Shown: piece by piece, positions 9,058-18,077 of the stretch
Numbering within the stretch: position 1 is the stretch's first letter
Layout: every line of letters begins with the position of its first letter
From: Kitasatospora setae KM-6054
GTDB lineage: Bacteria; Actinomycetota; Actinomycetes; Streptomycetales; Streptomycetaceae
Assembly: GCF_000269985.1 (NCBI RefSeq)
Contig: NC_016109.1
Location: forward strand, 3,720,001-3,784,000
Length of the DNA: 64,000 nucleotides
Direction: 5' to 3'
The notes under the pieces: generated by a model
Told to the model about the DNA's origin: nothing
What the model saw: the letters and a program-made list of their open reading frames with translations, nothing else
The model's database searches: none
Translations under genes and position numbers: made by a program

Positions 9058-10824
9058 CTACTCCTTGGTTTCCGGGGCGGTGGGGACGGTCGCGGCCGGG
9101 GGGTCGGTCGCGGCGGGTGCGTCGTCTTCCGGGCGGTCGGGGCCCGGCGGTTCGTCGGCGCTCGGTTCGTCGGCGCTCGGTTCGTCGGCGGCGGGCGCGT
9201 CGTCCTGGAGGTCGACGGCGAGCTCGGCCAGCTCCTCGGCGGTGCGGTTGGACTCGCTGCGGCCGAGGCCGGCCACCTCGACCAGGGTGCGGCCGTCGGC
9301 CGCGGTGCTCGCCCGGACCCAGATCCGGCGGCGCTGGACGAACAGCGAGCCGATCAGGCCGAGGATCGCGGCGACCGCGCCGGTCAGCGCCAGCGCGTTG
9401 CCGGGGCGGTGCGAGACGGTGAAGTTGGCCCACTGCTGGTAGCCGTCGAAGGTCAGCGTGCCGTAGCCGTCCGGCAGTTCCCAGCCCTGGCCGACCTTGA
9501 GGATGGCCTTCGCGGGCTCGCCGTTCAGCTGCAGCTTGGTCATCGCCTTGTCGTCGAGCTCGTACACGTTCTGCGGCAGGCCGCTGTCGGTGCGCAGGTC
9601 GCCGGCGTAGACGTTGAGGACCAGCTTCGGGTCGGCGGCGGCCGGGAAGGTCGAGATCGGGCCGGTGTGGGTGAAGTCGGCCGCGGCGGTGGGCAGGAAG
9701 AAGCCCTGGAAGGCGAGCTGGGTCTTCCGCCCGTCGGGGCCGGTGCCGTAGTCGTTGACCTTGATCACGCCGGGCGAGGTGACGTTGGAGTCCCGCGGCA
9801 GGAACACCGTCGGGCCGCGGTAGACGACCTCGCCCTTCGCGTTCCGGACGGTCACCACCGGGGCGAAGCCGTGCGCGGTCAGGAAGACCTTGGAACCGCC
9901 CACCTCCAGCGGGTGGTTGACCTCGATCCGGGCGTTCTTCTGCTTCCCGGAGTCGGCGCCCTCCCAGTACCGGACGTTGGCGACGAACTCCTTGGCGGTG
10001 CCGGCCGCCGGGCCCTGGGTCTGGTAGTCGGCGGTGAAGCCGTCCAGCTTGAAGCCGAAGGCGTCCAGGTCGTCGACGCCGTAGAACGCCGAGCCGGTGA
10101 AGTCGTCGAGCTGGGTGGTGGTGTTGGAGTAGCCCTGGCCCTCCAGCACGATCTTGGTGCCGGAGCCGCTGGACAGGCTGGCCCAGGCGAAGCCCGCCAG
10201 CAGGGCGAACAGCGCGAAGTGGAACAGCAGGTTGCCGGCCTCGCGCAGGTAGCCCTTCTCGGCGGCCACCGAGCCGCGGCCGGCCGCGGTCCGGAAGCCG
10301 CGCTTGGCCAGCAGCCGGTGCGCGGCCGCGGTGACCGCGTCGGGGGCGGCGTCGGTGTGCCAGGCCGCGTAGACCGGCATCCGGGTCAGGTTGCGCGGGG
10401 CGGCCGGCGGCCGGGCGCGCAGCACGCCGACGAACTGCCAGGTGCGCGGCAGGATGCAGCCGGCCAGCGAGACGAACAGCAGGATGTAGATCGCGGAGAA
10501 CCACACCGAGCTGTACACGTCGAAGAGCTGGAGCTTCTCGAAGAGCGGGGCGACGCCCCGGTGGTCGTTCTTCCACTCGGCGACCTTGAACGCGTTGGTG
10601 TTCTGCGGCACCAGCGAGCCGGGGATGGCCGCCAGCGACAGCAGGAACAGCAGCAGCAGGGCGACCCGCATCGAGGTCAGCTGCCGCCAGAACCAGCGCA
10701 GCCAGCCCAGCACGCCTATCCCGACCGGGGCGCTGTCGCTCTCCGCGGGCGCGCTGCTGAGCCGTTCGACGTCGGGGTCCTCGGCGGCGTCGGCCGGCTG
10801 GGGGCTGGTCTTCGTGTCGCTCAC
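9058..10824 (-). CDS. resB: Cytochrome c biogenesis protein ResB
   Basis: A 588-residue ResB-family protein starting at GTG 10824 (MSDTKTSPQPADAAEDPD). After a ~45-residue cytoplasmic tail come three hydrophobic segments (first: MRVALLLLFLLSLAAIPGS), a large exported domain of ~300 residues and a last membrane helix (ALALTGAVAAILGLIGSLFV). The exported loop and paired helices are the heme-handling parts of the ResB/ResC complex. The C-terminal ~100 residues are acidic and carry short SADEP repeats, probably disordered. The GTG lies just after the ccdA stop. Confidence 0.88.
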   Translation of the reverse strand: MSDTKTSPQPADAAEDPDVERLSSAPAESDSAPVGIGVLGWLRWFWRQLTSMRVALLLLFLLSLAAIPGSLVPQNTNAFKVAEWKNDHRGVAPLFEKLQLFDVYSSVWFSAIYILLFVSLAGCILPRTWQFVGVLRARPPAAPRNLTRMPVYAAWHTDAAPDAVTAAAHRLLAKRGFRTAAGRGSVAAEKGYLREAGNLLFHFALFALLAGFAWASLSSGSGTKIVLEGQGYSNTTTQLDDFTGSAFYGVDDLDAFGFKLDGFTADYQTQGPAAGTAKEFVANVRYWEGADSGKQKNARIEVNHPLEVGGSKVFLTAHGFAPVVTVRNAKGEVVYRGPTVFLPRDSNVTSPGVIKVNDYGTGPDGRKTQLAFQGFFLPTAAADFTHTGPISTFPAAADPKLVLNVYAGDLRTDSGLPQNVYELDDKAMTKLQLNGEPAKAILKVGQGWELPDGYGTLTFDGYQQWANFTVSHRPGNALALTGAVAAILGLIGSLFVQRRRIWVRASTAADGRTLVEVAGLGRSESNRTAEELAELAVDLQDDAPAADEPSADEPSADEPPGPDRPEDDAPAATDPPAATVPTAPETKE

Positions 10825-10826
10825 GG

Positions 10827-11600
10827 TCAGATTCCGATCGAGAAGTTCTGGGTGAGGTACTGGAGCTGGTTGACCAGCGCGTCCCACGCCCCGGTGACCA
10901 GGGCCAGGCCGACCAGGACGAGCATGCCGCCGCCGATCCGCATCACCCACTGGTAGTGCCGCTTGACCCAGCCGAAGGCGCCCAGCGCCCTGCGGAAGGC
11001 CAGCGCGGCCAGCACGAACGGTACGCCGAGGCCCAGGCAGTAGACGGCCATCAGCAGCGCGCCGCGCCCGGCACTGGCCTGGTTGAGGGCCAGGCCCTGG
11101 ATCGCCGCCAGGGTCGGTCCGATGCACGGCGTCCAGCCGATGCCGAACACCAGGCCGAGCAGCGGGGCGCCGGCCAGGCCGATCGCGGGGCGGCGGTGCG
11201 AGCGCAGCTCGCGCATGGTGAAGCCGGGCAGCAGGCCCATGAAGGCCAGGCCCATCAGCACGGTGAGCACGCCCATCACGACCGAGATGACCCGCCGGTG
11301 CTCCTGCAGGGTCTGGCCGAACGAGCCGAACAGCGCGCCGCCGGAGACGAACACGGCGGCGAAGCCGAGCACGAACAGCAGCGAGCCGGCCAGCATCCGG
11401 CCGCGCCGGGCGCCCCTGGCGTCGGAGAGGTCGGCGGCGGAGAAGCCGGTGACGTAGCTGAGGTAGCCGGGCACCAGCGGCAGCACGCACGGCGAGAAGA
11501 ACGAGACCAGCCCGGCGGCCAGCGCGATCGGCAGCGCGAGCACCAGCGCGCCGCTGCCGACCGTGTCGTTGTACCCGCTGGTGGCCAGCAGGCCGCTCAC
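10827..11600 (-). CDS. ccdA: Cytochrome c biogenesis thiol transporter CcdA
   Basis: A 257-residue membrane protein with six hydrophobic helices. It carries reducing equivalents from cytoplasmic thioredoxin to the outside to keep the apocytochrome CxxCH cysteines and ResA reduced. The first redox cysteine lies in VSFFSPCVLPLVPGYLSY (about residue 35) and the second in FGIGWTPCIGPTLAA (about 155), both with the expected flanking prolines. Its GTG start overlaps the resA stop by 4 bases (GTGA), so the two are translationally coupled. Confidence 0.92.
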   Translation of the reverse strand: MSGLLATSGYNDTVGSGALVLALPIALAAGLVSFFSPCVLPLVPGYLSYVTGFSAADLSDARGARRGRMLAGSLLFVLGFAAVFVSGGALFGSFGQTLQEHRRVISVVMGVLTVLMGLAFMGLLPGFTMRELRSHRRPAIGLAGAPLLGLVFGIGWTPCIGPTLAAIQGLALNQASAGRGALLMAVYCLGLGVPFVLAALAFRRALGAFGWVKRHYQWVMRIGGGMLVLVGLALVTGAWDALVNQLQYLTQNFSIGI

Positions 11601-12193
11601 TTCGACTCCGCCAGCACCCGGTCGACCATGCCCTGCAGGTCCTCGGCGGACAGCGCGTGCATGGCGCGGGCGGCCAGCCTGCCGTCCTTGTCGACCACGA
11701 TGGTGGTCGGGATGGACTGCGGGTTGAGGCTGCCCTTGGGGAACTTGAGGATCTGGGCGCCGTCCGGGTCGTAGATGCTCGGGTAGGTCACCCCGAAGTT
11801 CTTCTCGAACGCGACGGCGTTGGCCGGGTCGGTGTCCCGGGTGTTGATGCCGAGGAACTGCACCTGGTCGCCGTACTTCTCGCTGCTCTCCTGCAGGCCC
11901 TTGGCCTCGGCCCGGCAGGGGCTGCACCAGGAGCCCCAGATGTTGAGGACGACCACCTTGCCGCGGTAGTCGGAGAGCTTGAGGCCGCCGCCGCCGTCCA
12001 GCGAGGTGCCGCCGATGTCGGGGGCGGCGATCCGCTCCGCCGGGCTCGCGGTGTCGATGCCGCCCTTGCCGGTGACGAAGCCGACCCCGTCGCCGCCGCC
12101 GGTGGCGGAGCTGGAGCAGCCGGCGAGGACCAGGGTGGCGGCCGCGCCGAGTGCGGCGGTGAGGCGGATGCGGCGGCTGGACGTCCGTGACAT
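11597..12193 (-). CDS. resA: Thiol-disulfide oxidoreductase ResA/TlpA-like lipoprotein
   Basis: A 198-residue exported thioredoxin-fold protein. It has a lipoprotein signal peptide with lipobox LVLAGC (Cys about 28), a flexible Gly-rich linker, then an AhpC/TlpA domain with active site WGSWCSPCRAEAKG (CSPC) and the cis-proline segment QSIPTTIVVDKDGR. It should reduce the heme-binding cysteines of apocytochrome c, being re-reduced by CcdA, whose gene overlaps its stop. ATG 12193 was chosen because the signal peptide begins there (MSRTSSRRIRL). Confidence 0.9.
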   Translation of the reverse strand: MSRTSSRRIRLTAALGAAATLVLAGCSSSATGGGDGVGFVTGKGGIDTASPAERIAAPDIGGTSLDGGGGLKLSDYRGKVVVLNIWGSWCSPCRAEAKGLQESSEKYGDQVQFLGINTRDTDPANAVAFEKNFGVTYPSIYDPDGAQILKFPKGSLNPQSIPTTIVVDKDGRLAARAMHALSAEDLQGMVDRVLAESK

Positions 12194-12227
12194 GTGAAAA
12201 GTTTCGCATGGCTCTTCGGCCCGTTTT

Positions 12228-12260
12228 AGGGGGGTCCGGCCTTCTCGGCCGGACCCCCCT
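12228..12260 (-). terminator. Terminator hairpin between the hemL and res operons
   Basis: A perfect 14-bp stem (12228-12241 with 12247-12260), loop TTCTC, lies downstream of the leftward histidine phosphatase gene and 35 bases before resA. It probably ends hemL-phosphatase transcripts; being so close to the resA start, it could also act as a leader structure. Confidence 0.6.
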
Positions 12261-12345
12261 TGACCTGCGGGTTCTCCGCTTATGATCGTCTTAATTCGGG
12301 CATTTCGCCGCCCGCCGGGCTTACCGGCGCGGGGCCCGGTGCGAG

Positions 12346-13062
12346 CTACGCCCCGAAGCTCTTCCCGACCGGTTTGTCGCCCTTCTTCCCCCTGCCCACC
12401 AGGTGCGCCGGCAGCAGGTCGCGGGCCGGCTCGCGGTAGCCGATCGAGACGATCCGGTCGCCCTCGTAGGTGAAGCTGGTCAGCGAGGCCAGCGAGCACT
12501 GCCGCCGCCGCGGGTCGTGCCACAGCCGGCGCCGCTCCGCGAACGAGCGCAGGATCCAGATCGGCAGCTGGTGGCTGACGCAGACCGCCTCGTGCCCGCG
12601 CGCCGCGTCCCGGGCCGCCGCGACGGCACCCATCATCCGCACCACCTGGTCGAGGTACGGCTCGCCCCAGGACGGCTTGAACGGGTTGGTCAGGTACTTC
12701 CAGTACCCGGGGTTGCGCAGCGAGCCGTCGCCGACGCCGAAGGTCTTGCCCTCGAAGACGTTCTCCGCCTCGATCAGCCGCGGATCGGCCGCCACCTGGA
12801 GGCCGTGCGCCTTGGCGATCGGCTCGGCGGTCTCCTGGGCGCGCTCCAGCGGCGAGGCCACCACGTAGGTGACGTCCCGGTCCTTGAGGTGGTCGGCGAC
12901 CCGCTCGGCCATCTCCCGGCCCAGGTCGGAGAGGTGGTAGCCGGGGAGCCGGCCGTACAGCACGCCCTCCGGGTTGTGCACCTCGCCGTGCCGCATCACG
13001 TGGACGACGGTGGTCTCCCGGTCCTGCCGGTCCTGCTGGTTCTGCCGGTTCTGCTCGGTCAC
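12346..13062 (-). CDS. Histidine phosphatase (phosphoglycerate mutase-like) family protein
   Basis: A 238-residue branch-1 histidine phosphatase. The catalytic RHG motif is in [19 protein letters not shown] (about residue 24), and the second His is in [16 protein letters not shown] (about 165). After the RHG motif comes [16 protein letters not shown], as in the family. It starts at GTG 13062, overlapping the hemL stop by 4 bases. Members at this place in actinomycete genomes sit between hemL and resA; the physiological substrate is unknown. An N-terminal Gln/Arg-rich stretch ([11 protein letters not shown]) is unstructured. Confidence 0.82.
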   Translation of the reverse strand: MTEQNRQNQQDRQDRETTVVHVMRHGEVHNPEGVLYGRLPGYHLSDLGREMAERVADHLKDRDVTYVVASPLERAQETAEPIAKAHGLQVAADPRLIEAENVFEGKTFGVGDGSLRNPGYWKYLTNPFKPSWGEPYLDQVVRMMGAVAAARDAARGHEAVCVSHQLPIWILRSFAERRRLWHDPRRRQCSLASLTSFTYEGDRIVSIGYREPARDLLPAHLVGRGKKGDKPVGKSFGA

Positions 13063-14402
13063 TTGGCGGTCTCCTCGGTGGCCTGGGCGGCCGCCCGGGC
13101 GGCGGCGGGCAGGGCGGCGGCGATCCGCTCGATCGCGCGCTCGTCGTGCGCGGCCGAGACGAACCAGGACTCGAAGGCCGAGGGCGGCAGGTAGACGCCG
13201 CCGCTCAGCATCGCGTGGAAGAACGCGTTGAAGCGGAACGCCTCCTGGGTCCGCGCCTCGTCGTAGTCCGTCACCGGGCGCTCGGTGAAGAAGACCGAGA
13301 ACATGTTGCCCGCGGTCTGCAGCCGGTGCGCCACGCCCTCCTTGGCGAGCGCCTCGGTGACCAGGCCGGACACCTCGGCGGCGACCCGGTCGACCGTCGC
13401 GTACGCCTCGTCGGTGCAGTGCCGCAGCTGGGCCAGGCCGGCCGCGGTGGCGATCGGGTTCCCGGAGAGCGTGCCCGCCTGGTAGACCGGGCCGGCCGGG
13501 GCGAGGTGCGCCATCACGTCGGCGCGGCCGCCGAAGGCCGCGGCGGGGAAGCCGCCGCCCATCACCTTGCCGAAGGTCAGCAGGTCCGGCGCCCAGCCCT
13601 CGTGGGCGGCCTCCAGGCCGTACCAGCCGGCCTTGGAGACCCGGAAACCGGTCATCACCTCGTCCGAGACGAACAGCGCGCCGTCGGCCCGGCAGAGCTC
13701 GGACAGGCCCCGGTTGAAGCCGGGCAGCGGCGGGACGACGCCCATGTTGCCGGGCGACGCCTCGGTGATCACGCAGGCGATCTGGCCGGGGTGGGCGGCG
13801 AACGCGGCGCGCACCGCGTCCAGGTCGTTGTACGGCAGCACGATGGTGTCGCCGGCCTGGGCGCCGGTGACGCCGGGGGTGTCCGGCAGTCCGAAGGTGG
13901 CGACGCCGGAGCCGGCCGCGGCCAGCAGCGCGTCCACGTGGCCGTGGTAGCAGCCGGCGAACTTGACCACCTTGGCGCGGCCGGTGAAGCCGCGGGCCAG
14001 CCGGATCGCCGACATGGTCGCCTCGGTGCCGCTGGAGACCAGCCGGACCTGCTCGACCGGCGCGATCCGGGCGACGATCTCCTCGGCCAGCTCGACCTCG
14101 CCCTGCCCGGGCGTGCCGAACGAGGTGCCCAGGGCGACCGCCCGCCGGACCGCCTCCACCACCGCCGGGTGGGCGTGGCCGAGCAGCATCGGACCCCAGG
14201 AGCAGACCAGGTCCACGTACTCGCGGCCGTCCGCGTCGGTCAGGTACGGGCCGGTGCCGGACACCATGAAGCGGGGCGTGCCGCCGACCGCGCGGAAGGC
14301 CCGCACCGGCGAGTTGACGCCGCCGGGGGTGACGGCCAGGGCGCGGTCGAACAGCGACTGGGACTGGGGGGCTTCGTACGGGTAGCTCATCCGCTCGCTC
14401 AT
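13059..14402 (-). CDS. hemL: Glutamate-1-semialdehyde 2,1-aminomutase
   Basis: A 447-residue PLP enzyme that makes 5-aminolevulinate from glutamate-1-semialdehyde, the second step of the C5 heme pathway; the first step (HemA) is encoded at 44829-46235. Class III aminotransferase features are complete: [12 protein letters not shown] near the N-terminus, [17 protein letters not shown], the PLP-contacting DEVMTGFRV, and the Schiff-base Lys in [19 protein letters not shown]. Two start codons are possible, ATG 14402 and ATG 14390 (MSYPYEAP); the longer is given. Coupled to the downstream phosphatase. Confidence 0.92.
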   Translation of the reverse strand: MSERMSYPYEAPQSQSLFDRALAVTPGGVNSPVRAFRAVGGTPRFMVSGTGPYLTDADGREYVDLVCSWGPMLLGHAHPAVVEAVRRAVALGTSFGTPGQGEVELAEEIVARIAPVEQVRLVSSGTEATMSAIRLARGFTGRAKVVKFAGCYHGHVDALLAAAGSGVATFGLPDTPGVTGAQAGDTIVLPYNDLDAVRAAFAAHPGQIACVITEASPGNMGVVPPLPGFNRGLSELCRADGALFVSDEVMTGFRVSKAGWYGLEAAHEGWAPDLLTFGKVMGGGFPAAAFGGRADVMAHLAPAGPVYQAGTLSGNPIATAAGLAQLRHCTDEAYATVDRVAAEVSGLVTEALAKEGVAHRLQTAGNMFSVFFTERPVTDYDEARTQEAFRFNAFFHAMLSGGVYLPPSAFESWFVSAAHDERAIERIAAALPAAARAAAQATEETAK

Positions 14403-14660
14403 CCGTTGGGTGCTGGGAGCGGTCGGGAACCGCTCTTACCCGCACATGGTCTCAAATCGTGTCCTGGCGTTCTGCATGTCGGGCCCGATCATCTGGAACG
14501 ATGATCCGTGTGCTGTTCCCATCACCGGCTGTGCCAAAGGTAAGGTCGAGTGACGCGCGCTCGTGTAGCACGCCGGCAGACGGGTAAGGGGCATGTTCGG
14601 AGGGACACCGACCATGCGAGGGTCTGTCGATTCCGGCGAGTTCCGGTGAGGATGGTCCGA

Positions 14661-15251
14661 GTGTCCGAGAGGCAGGACGGTTCCGACGAGGTCGCGGGGC
14701 GCAGCCGCCGGCCGCGCGAGACCGGCGGGGGAACGGGCAGGGGAAGGAGGGGCGAGGGCAGCGTGGGGGTCACCTACAAGTACTTCGGCGCACCGGACCG
14801 CGCGACCGCCGCCAGAGTTCCCACCGCCCTCGGCCCCGGTGGCCTCGGCCTCGACGCGGGCGAGCTCGGCGCCCTCGGCCGGCTCGGCGACCTGATGGAG
14901 ACCAGCGGCTCGGTCAACGGCCACCTCTCCACCAAGATCAAGCCGGAGACGATGAGCGCGATGGTGCTCACCGGCATCCAGGGCGTCCCGCTGCACCACG
15001 TGCCGCCGCTCGAACTGGTCGTCCTGCACCCCGACTACGCGGTCGTCCAGCTGCCGCACACCGTGGTCGAACCGCTCCGCAAGGCGGACGAGACCGAGCT
15101 CGGCGCCGCCGCCTTCATCTGGTCCACCGTCCCCGACCGCCGCGGCCCGCGGGACGCCTTCGTGATCTACCAGATGCTGCACGAGTGGCAGGACTTCGCC
15201 AACCGCCTGCACGAGGCCGGCCACCAGCTGTACTGCCTGGTCTGGCCCTGA
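14661..15251 (+). CDS. Conserved hypothetical protein, ~196 residues
   Basis: The frame is open from 14550, but the region before ~14760 is Arg/Gly-rich and low in complexity. GTG 14661 (MSERQDGSDEVAGRS) has a GAGG about 10 bases upstream; ATG 14652 is an alternative. The last ~160 residues, from VGVTYKYFGAPDRATAARVP, look like a real folded domain ending in LHEWQDFANRLHEAGHQLYC. I know similar proteins only as uncharacterised actinomycete proteins found beside hemL. No catalytic motif, signal peptide or membrane segment is evident. Confidence 0.6.
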   Translation: MSERQDGSDEVAGRSRRPRETGGGTGRGRRGEGSVGVTYKYFGAPDRATAARVPTALGPGGLGLDAGELGALGRLGDLMETSGSVNGHLSTKIKPETMSAMVLTGIQGVPLHHVPPLELVVLHPDYAVVQLPHTVVEPLRKADETELGAAAFIWSTVPDRRGPRDAFVIYQMLHEWQDFANRLHEAGHQLYCLVWP

Positions 15252-15271
15252 CCCGTCCCCCCGCCCGCTCC

Positions 15272-15313
15272 GGGCACGGGCAGGGCAGGGCAGGGCAGGG
15301 CGGGGCAGGGCGG
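15272..15313. repeat. GGGCA pentanucleotide tandem repeat
   Basis: About eight near-perfect copies of GGGCA/GGGCG lie just after the preceding stop codon, in a 280-base gap before the PEBP gene. Probably slippage-generated; no function is implied. Confidence 0.6.
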
Positions 15314-15531
15314 CTCCTGACGTTTCGTCAACTCCGTTCCCCTGTCAGCGGCAACGGCGGCGGCGCGGCAGTGGAGGAGGAGGCCCCGCGAGGCTCTGCG
15401 AGGGCCTGGGCAGCCGGAAGGCGTCGCGGCCACGGATCAATTATCGCACCGCGCAAGGGCATTGGGCGACCCGGAGAATCCGTGGCTAGGATCGCCCGGC
15501 ACTGCCCGACCTTCCGAGGGGGAAACCGCCG

Positions 15532-16092
15532 ATGACCGCGTCCGCCAGGCCGCCACTGCCGTTCGACTTCATGCGTCCCGTCCCGTCGTTCACCCTGCTC
15601 AGCGCCGACCTCGCCGACGGCGGCCGGCTCGGCGCGGAGCAGGCGCACGCGGGTGGCAACCGTTCGCCGCAGCTGAGCTGGTCGGGCTTCCCGCCGGAGA
15701 CCAAGAGCTTCGCGGTGACCTGCTTCGACCCGGACGCGCCGACCGGCTGCGGGTGGTGGCACTGGCTGCTGACCGACCTCCCGGCCGACACCGCCGAGCT
15801 GCCGGCCGGGGCGGGCGGCGGCGGGTTCCCGGGCCTGCCGGCCGGGGCCGTGCACGGCCGCAACGACTACGGGAGCAACGACTTCGGCGGGGCCGCCCCG
15901 CCGCCCGGCCACGGCCCGCACCGCTACGTGTTCGCCGTGCACGCCCTGCCGGTGGAGTCCCTCGGGCTGGCCCCGGACACCCCGGCGGCCGTGGTGAGCG
16001 GCACCCTGGGCTTCCTCGCGCTGGCCCGGGCCGTCCTGGTCGCCGAGTACGAGATCCCGGGCTCCCCGGGCTCCCCCGCCGGCCAGGACTGA
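15532..16092 (+). CDS. YbhB/YbcL family Raf-kinase-inhibitor-like protein (PEBP)
   Basis: A 186-residue soluble protein of the phosphatidylethanolamine-binding protein family. The ligand-pocket signatures are present: PQLSWSGFPPETKSFAVTCFDPDAPT (about residues 42-67, containing DPDAP), WHWLLTDLP, and the GPPxGxxxHRY-type segment seen as PPPGHGPHRYVFAVHAL. The start ATG 15532 follows GAGGGGGAAACCGCCG. Bacterial members have no settled function. It lies alone between gaps and is convergent with the truncated gene ending at 16111; an imperfect inverted repeat around 16092-16118 may terminate both. Confidence 0.87.
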   Translation: MTASARPPLPFDFMRPVPSFTLLSADLADGGRLGAEQAHAGGNRSPQLSWSGFPPETKSFAVTCFDPDAPTGCGWWHWLLTDLPADTAELPAGAGGGGFPGLPAGAVHGRNDYGSNDFGGAAPPPGHGPHRYVFAVHALPVESLGLAPDTPAAVVSGTLGFLALARAVLVAEYEIPGSPGSPAGQD

Positions 16093-16110
16093 CCGTCCGT
16101 CAGGGACGGG

Positions 16111-16452
16111 TCAGGGGGTGACCACCGCGAACGACGCGTCGGGTTCGTCCAGGGCCGCGAACAGCCGTGCCAGCACCGTGGCGTCGCCGTCCAGGGCGAT
16201 CCCGTCGGTGCCCTTCCCGGCCAGCAGGGCGAACAGCTGCGGCTTGGTGAGGGTGACGGTCAGGTCGGCCGGGCCGCCGTCGCCGGCGGTCTCGGCGTGC
16301 ACCAGGACGCCGTTGCGCAGGGTGGCCCGGTGGGTGGTGCCGAGGTCGGTGAACTTCCAGACGGTGCTGAGGTGTTCGCCCCAGGCCGCGGGCCCGTTGA
16401 CCCGGATCGCCAGCGAGTCGAAGACCTGGTCGACGGAGAGCGCCCCGGCCAT
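16111..16452 (-). pseudogene. Probable C-terminal remnant of an alkyl sulfatase (SCP2-like domain)
   Basis: The 113 residues from ATG 16452 read ALSVDQVFDSLAIRVNGP ... FTDLGTTHRATLRNGVLVHA ... LTKPQLFALLAGK ... LDGDATVLARLFAALDEPD ... FAVVTP. This is the pattern of the C-terminal sterol-carrier-like dimerisation domain of bacterial metallo-beta-lactamase-type alkyl sulfatases, which normally follows ~500 residues of catalytic and dimerisation domains. Those are absent: upstream lies the hairpin at 16513 and then the biosynthetic island. Weak family-like sequence seems to continue a little upstream of the ATG (to about 16500), as expected of a truncation. A free-standing SCP2-like protein remains possible. 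Confidence 0.5.
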
Positions 16453-16512
16453 GCTGCCCGCCGAGATCGGGGCCGCCCCGGCGCGCCGCCCGGCGCTGCT
16501 CCGAAGCGGTGA

Positions 16513-16554
16513 ACCGGCGCGGTTGTCCACAGGTCTGTGGACAACCGCGCCGGT
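16513..16554 (-). terminator. Terminator hairpin of the biosynthetic operon, containing two opposed DnaA-box sequences
   Basis: A perfect 19-bp stem (16513-16531 with 16536-16554) with loop GGTC starts 9 bases after the stop of the last island gene. Within the arms, TTGTCCACA (16523-16531) and TGTGGACAA (16536-16544) each match the Streptomyces DnaA-box consensus exactly. Termination is the simple reading given the position. Confidence 0.75.
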
Positions 16555-16562
16555 CCGTCCGC

Positions 16563-18077
16563 TCAGCCGGCGTCCGGCCCCGGGGCCAGGCGCCGGAGGG
16601 CGAGCCGGTCGATCTTCCCGTTGACGTTCAGCGGCAGGGCCGCGAGGCGGGTGCAGCCACCGGGGCGCATGTGGAGGGGCAGCCGGGTCGGCAGCCAGCG
16701 TTCCAGGGCCGCCAGGTCGACCGGTCCGGCGCAGAAGGCGTGGACGCCGCCACCGGCCTGGACGACCGCGGCCTCGGTGACGCCGGGGAAGTCGCGCAGC
16801 ACCGCCTCGATCTCCCCCAGCTCGACCCGGTGGCCGCTCAGCTTGACCTGGTCGTCCAGGCGCCCCAGGTGCAGCAGCCCGTCCGCTCCGACCCGCACCA
16901 GGTCACCCGTGCGGTAGTACAGTTCGGGGCCCGGCGGCCCGGCGCCGTTCCACGGTTGGGCCCGGCCGTCCGCCACCGCCGCGAACCGCCCGGCGTTGTC
17001 CCGGGGGTCGAGGTAGCCGGGGAAGCGCTGGGCGCCCCGCACGCACAGCTCGCCCTCCCGGGCGGGGCGTCCGTCGGGGTCGACCACCAGGTGCTCCAGG
17101 CCCTCGTGCGGCGTCCCGATCGGCACGGTGCCGTTGCCGGTGGCCGGCCAGTCCGCGGGCCGGCCCGGCAGGCGGAACCAGGTGCAGGCGACGGTCAGTT
17201 CGGTCGGGCCGTAGACGTTCTCGACCCCGGTGCCGGGGAACGCCTCGGCCCAGGTCCTGGCCTGTTGCAGGGTCAGCGGTTCGCCGATGAACACGCTGTG
17301 CCGCAGCGCCGTCCCGGTCCTGCGGGTCAGCGTTCCCAACCGTTCCGCGACGGTGACCACCGACGGGACCGAGAACCAGTGGGTGAGCCGCCGCTCGGCG
17401 ATGAAGTCGCCCGGTGCCAACAGGTCGGCCCGCTGCGGCACCACCACGGTGGCCCCGGCTCCCCAGGCGGCGAACAGGTCGAAGACCGACGGGTCGAAGG
17501 TCAGGTCGAAGGTCTGCGAGACCCGGCAACCGGGGGACAGCCGGTGCTGGACGATCGCCCGGGCGAGGTAGGCGGAGGCGTTGGCGTGGCTGATCGGCAC
17601 GCCTTTGGGGCGCCCGGTCGAGCCCGAGGTGAAGAGGATGTACGCCGTCCGCGCGGCGTCCGGCCGGACGACGGCGGCGTCCGCGCCCGCCGGTTCGGCC
17701 GGCAGGGTGAGCAGCGGCCGGTCCGGCGCGGGGCGGGAGCGGGGGCCGCCGGGATCCGCCGCCACCACCAGGTCCGGGTCGGCGGCCTCGATCACCAGCC
17801 GGTTCCGGTCCGCCGGGTGGCCCGGGTTCAGCGGGACGACCGCGGCACCGATCCGCTGCGCCGCCAGGTAGGCGGTGTAGGTCGCGGCGTTGCGGGCGGC
17901 CAGCAGCGCGACCCTGCGCGGACGGCCCCCGGCCCGCGCGGTCAGCCGGCCCGCGAGCGCTGCCGCCCGGCGCTCCAGCTCCCGGTAGGTCAGCACCTCG
18001 CCGTCCACTTCCAGCGCGGGCAGCTCCGGGTGGCGCGCGGCGGACCCGGCGAACCACTCGTACAGCGGGCGGTTCAT
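16563..18077 (-). CDS. Free-standing amino acid adenylation domain (NRPS-type AMP-binding enzyme)
   Basis: A 504-residue adenylation enzyme with all core motifs: A3 ILFTSGSTGRPKG, A5 NVYGPTE, A7 YRTGDLV, A8 GRLDDQVKLSGHRVELGEIE, and A10 LPLNVNGKIDR with the catalytic Lys. The pocket region FDPSVFDLF keeps the Asp that binds an alpha-amino group, so the substrate is probably an amino acid. By manual alignment to GrsA the remaining pocket residues read about P, F, F, V, I, V, V, A, a code I cannot assign. No carrier domain follows, so it must act on a carrier in trans, perhaps that of the 19306-21138 protein. Its ATG overlaps the condensation gene stop (ATGA). Last gene of the operon. Confidence 0.88.
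   Translation of the reverse strand: MNRPLYEWFAGSAARHPELPALEVDGEVLTYRELERRAAALAGRLTARAGGRPRRVALLAARNAATYTAYLAAQRIGAAVVPLNPGHPADRNRLVIEAADPDLVVAADPGGPRSRPAPDRPLLTLPAEPAGADAAVVRPDAARTAYILFTSGSTGRPKGVPISHANASAYLARAIVQHRLSPGCRVSQTFDLTFDPSVFDLFAAWGAGATVVVPQRADLLAPGDFIAERRLTHWFSVPSVVTVAERLGTLTRRTGTALRHSVFIGEPLTLQQARTWAEAFPGTGVENVYGPTELTVACTWFRLPGRPADWPATGNGTVPIGTPHEGLEHLVVDPDGRPAREGELCVRGAQRFPGYLDPRDNAGRFAAVADGRAQPWNGAGPPGPELYYRTGDLVRVGADGLLHLGRLDDQVKLSGHRVELGEIEAVLRDFPGVTEAAVVQAGGGVHAFCAGPVDLAALERWLPTRLPLHMRPGGCTRLAALPLNVNGKIDRLALRRLAPGPDAG

Noticed and set aside
7696-10956. A 1086-codon rightward open frame opposite ccsB/resB/ccdA
   Set aside because: It is an antisense shadow produced by high GC3. 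Its translation is low-complexity Gly/Arg/Val/Asp, whereas the leftward frames give clear CcsB, ResB and CcdA proteins.
15272-15313. Possible CRISPR or regulatory array
   Set aside because: The unit is only five bases with no spacers. It is a simple sequence repeat.
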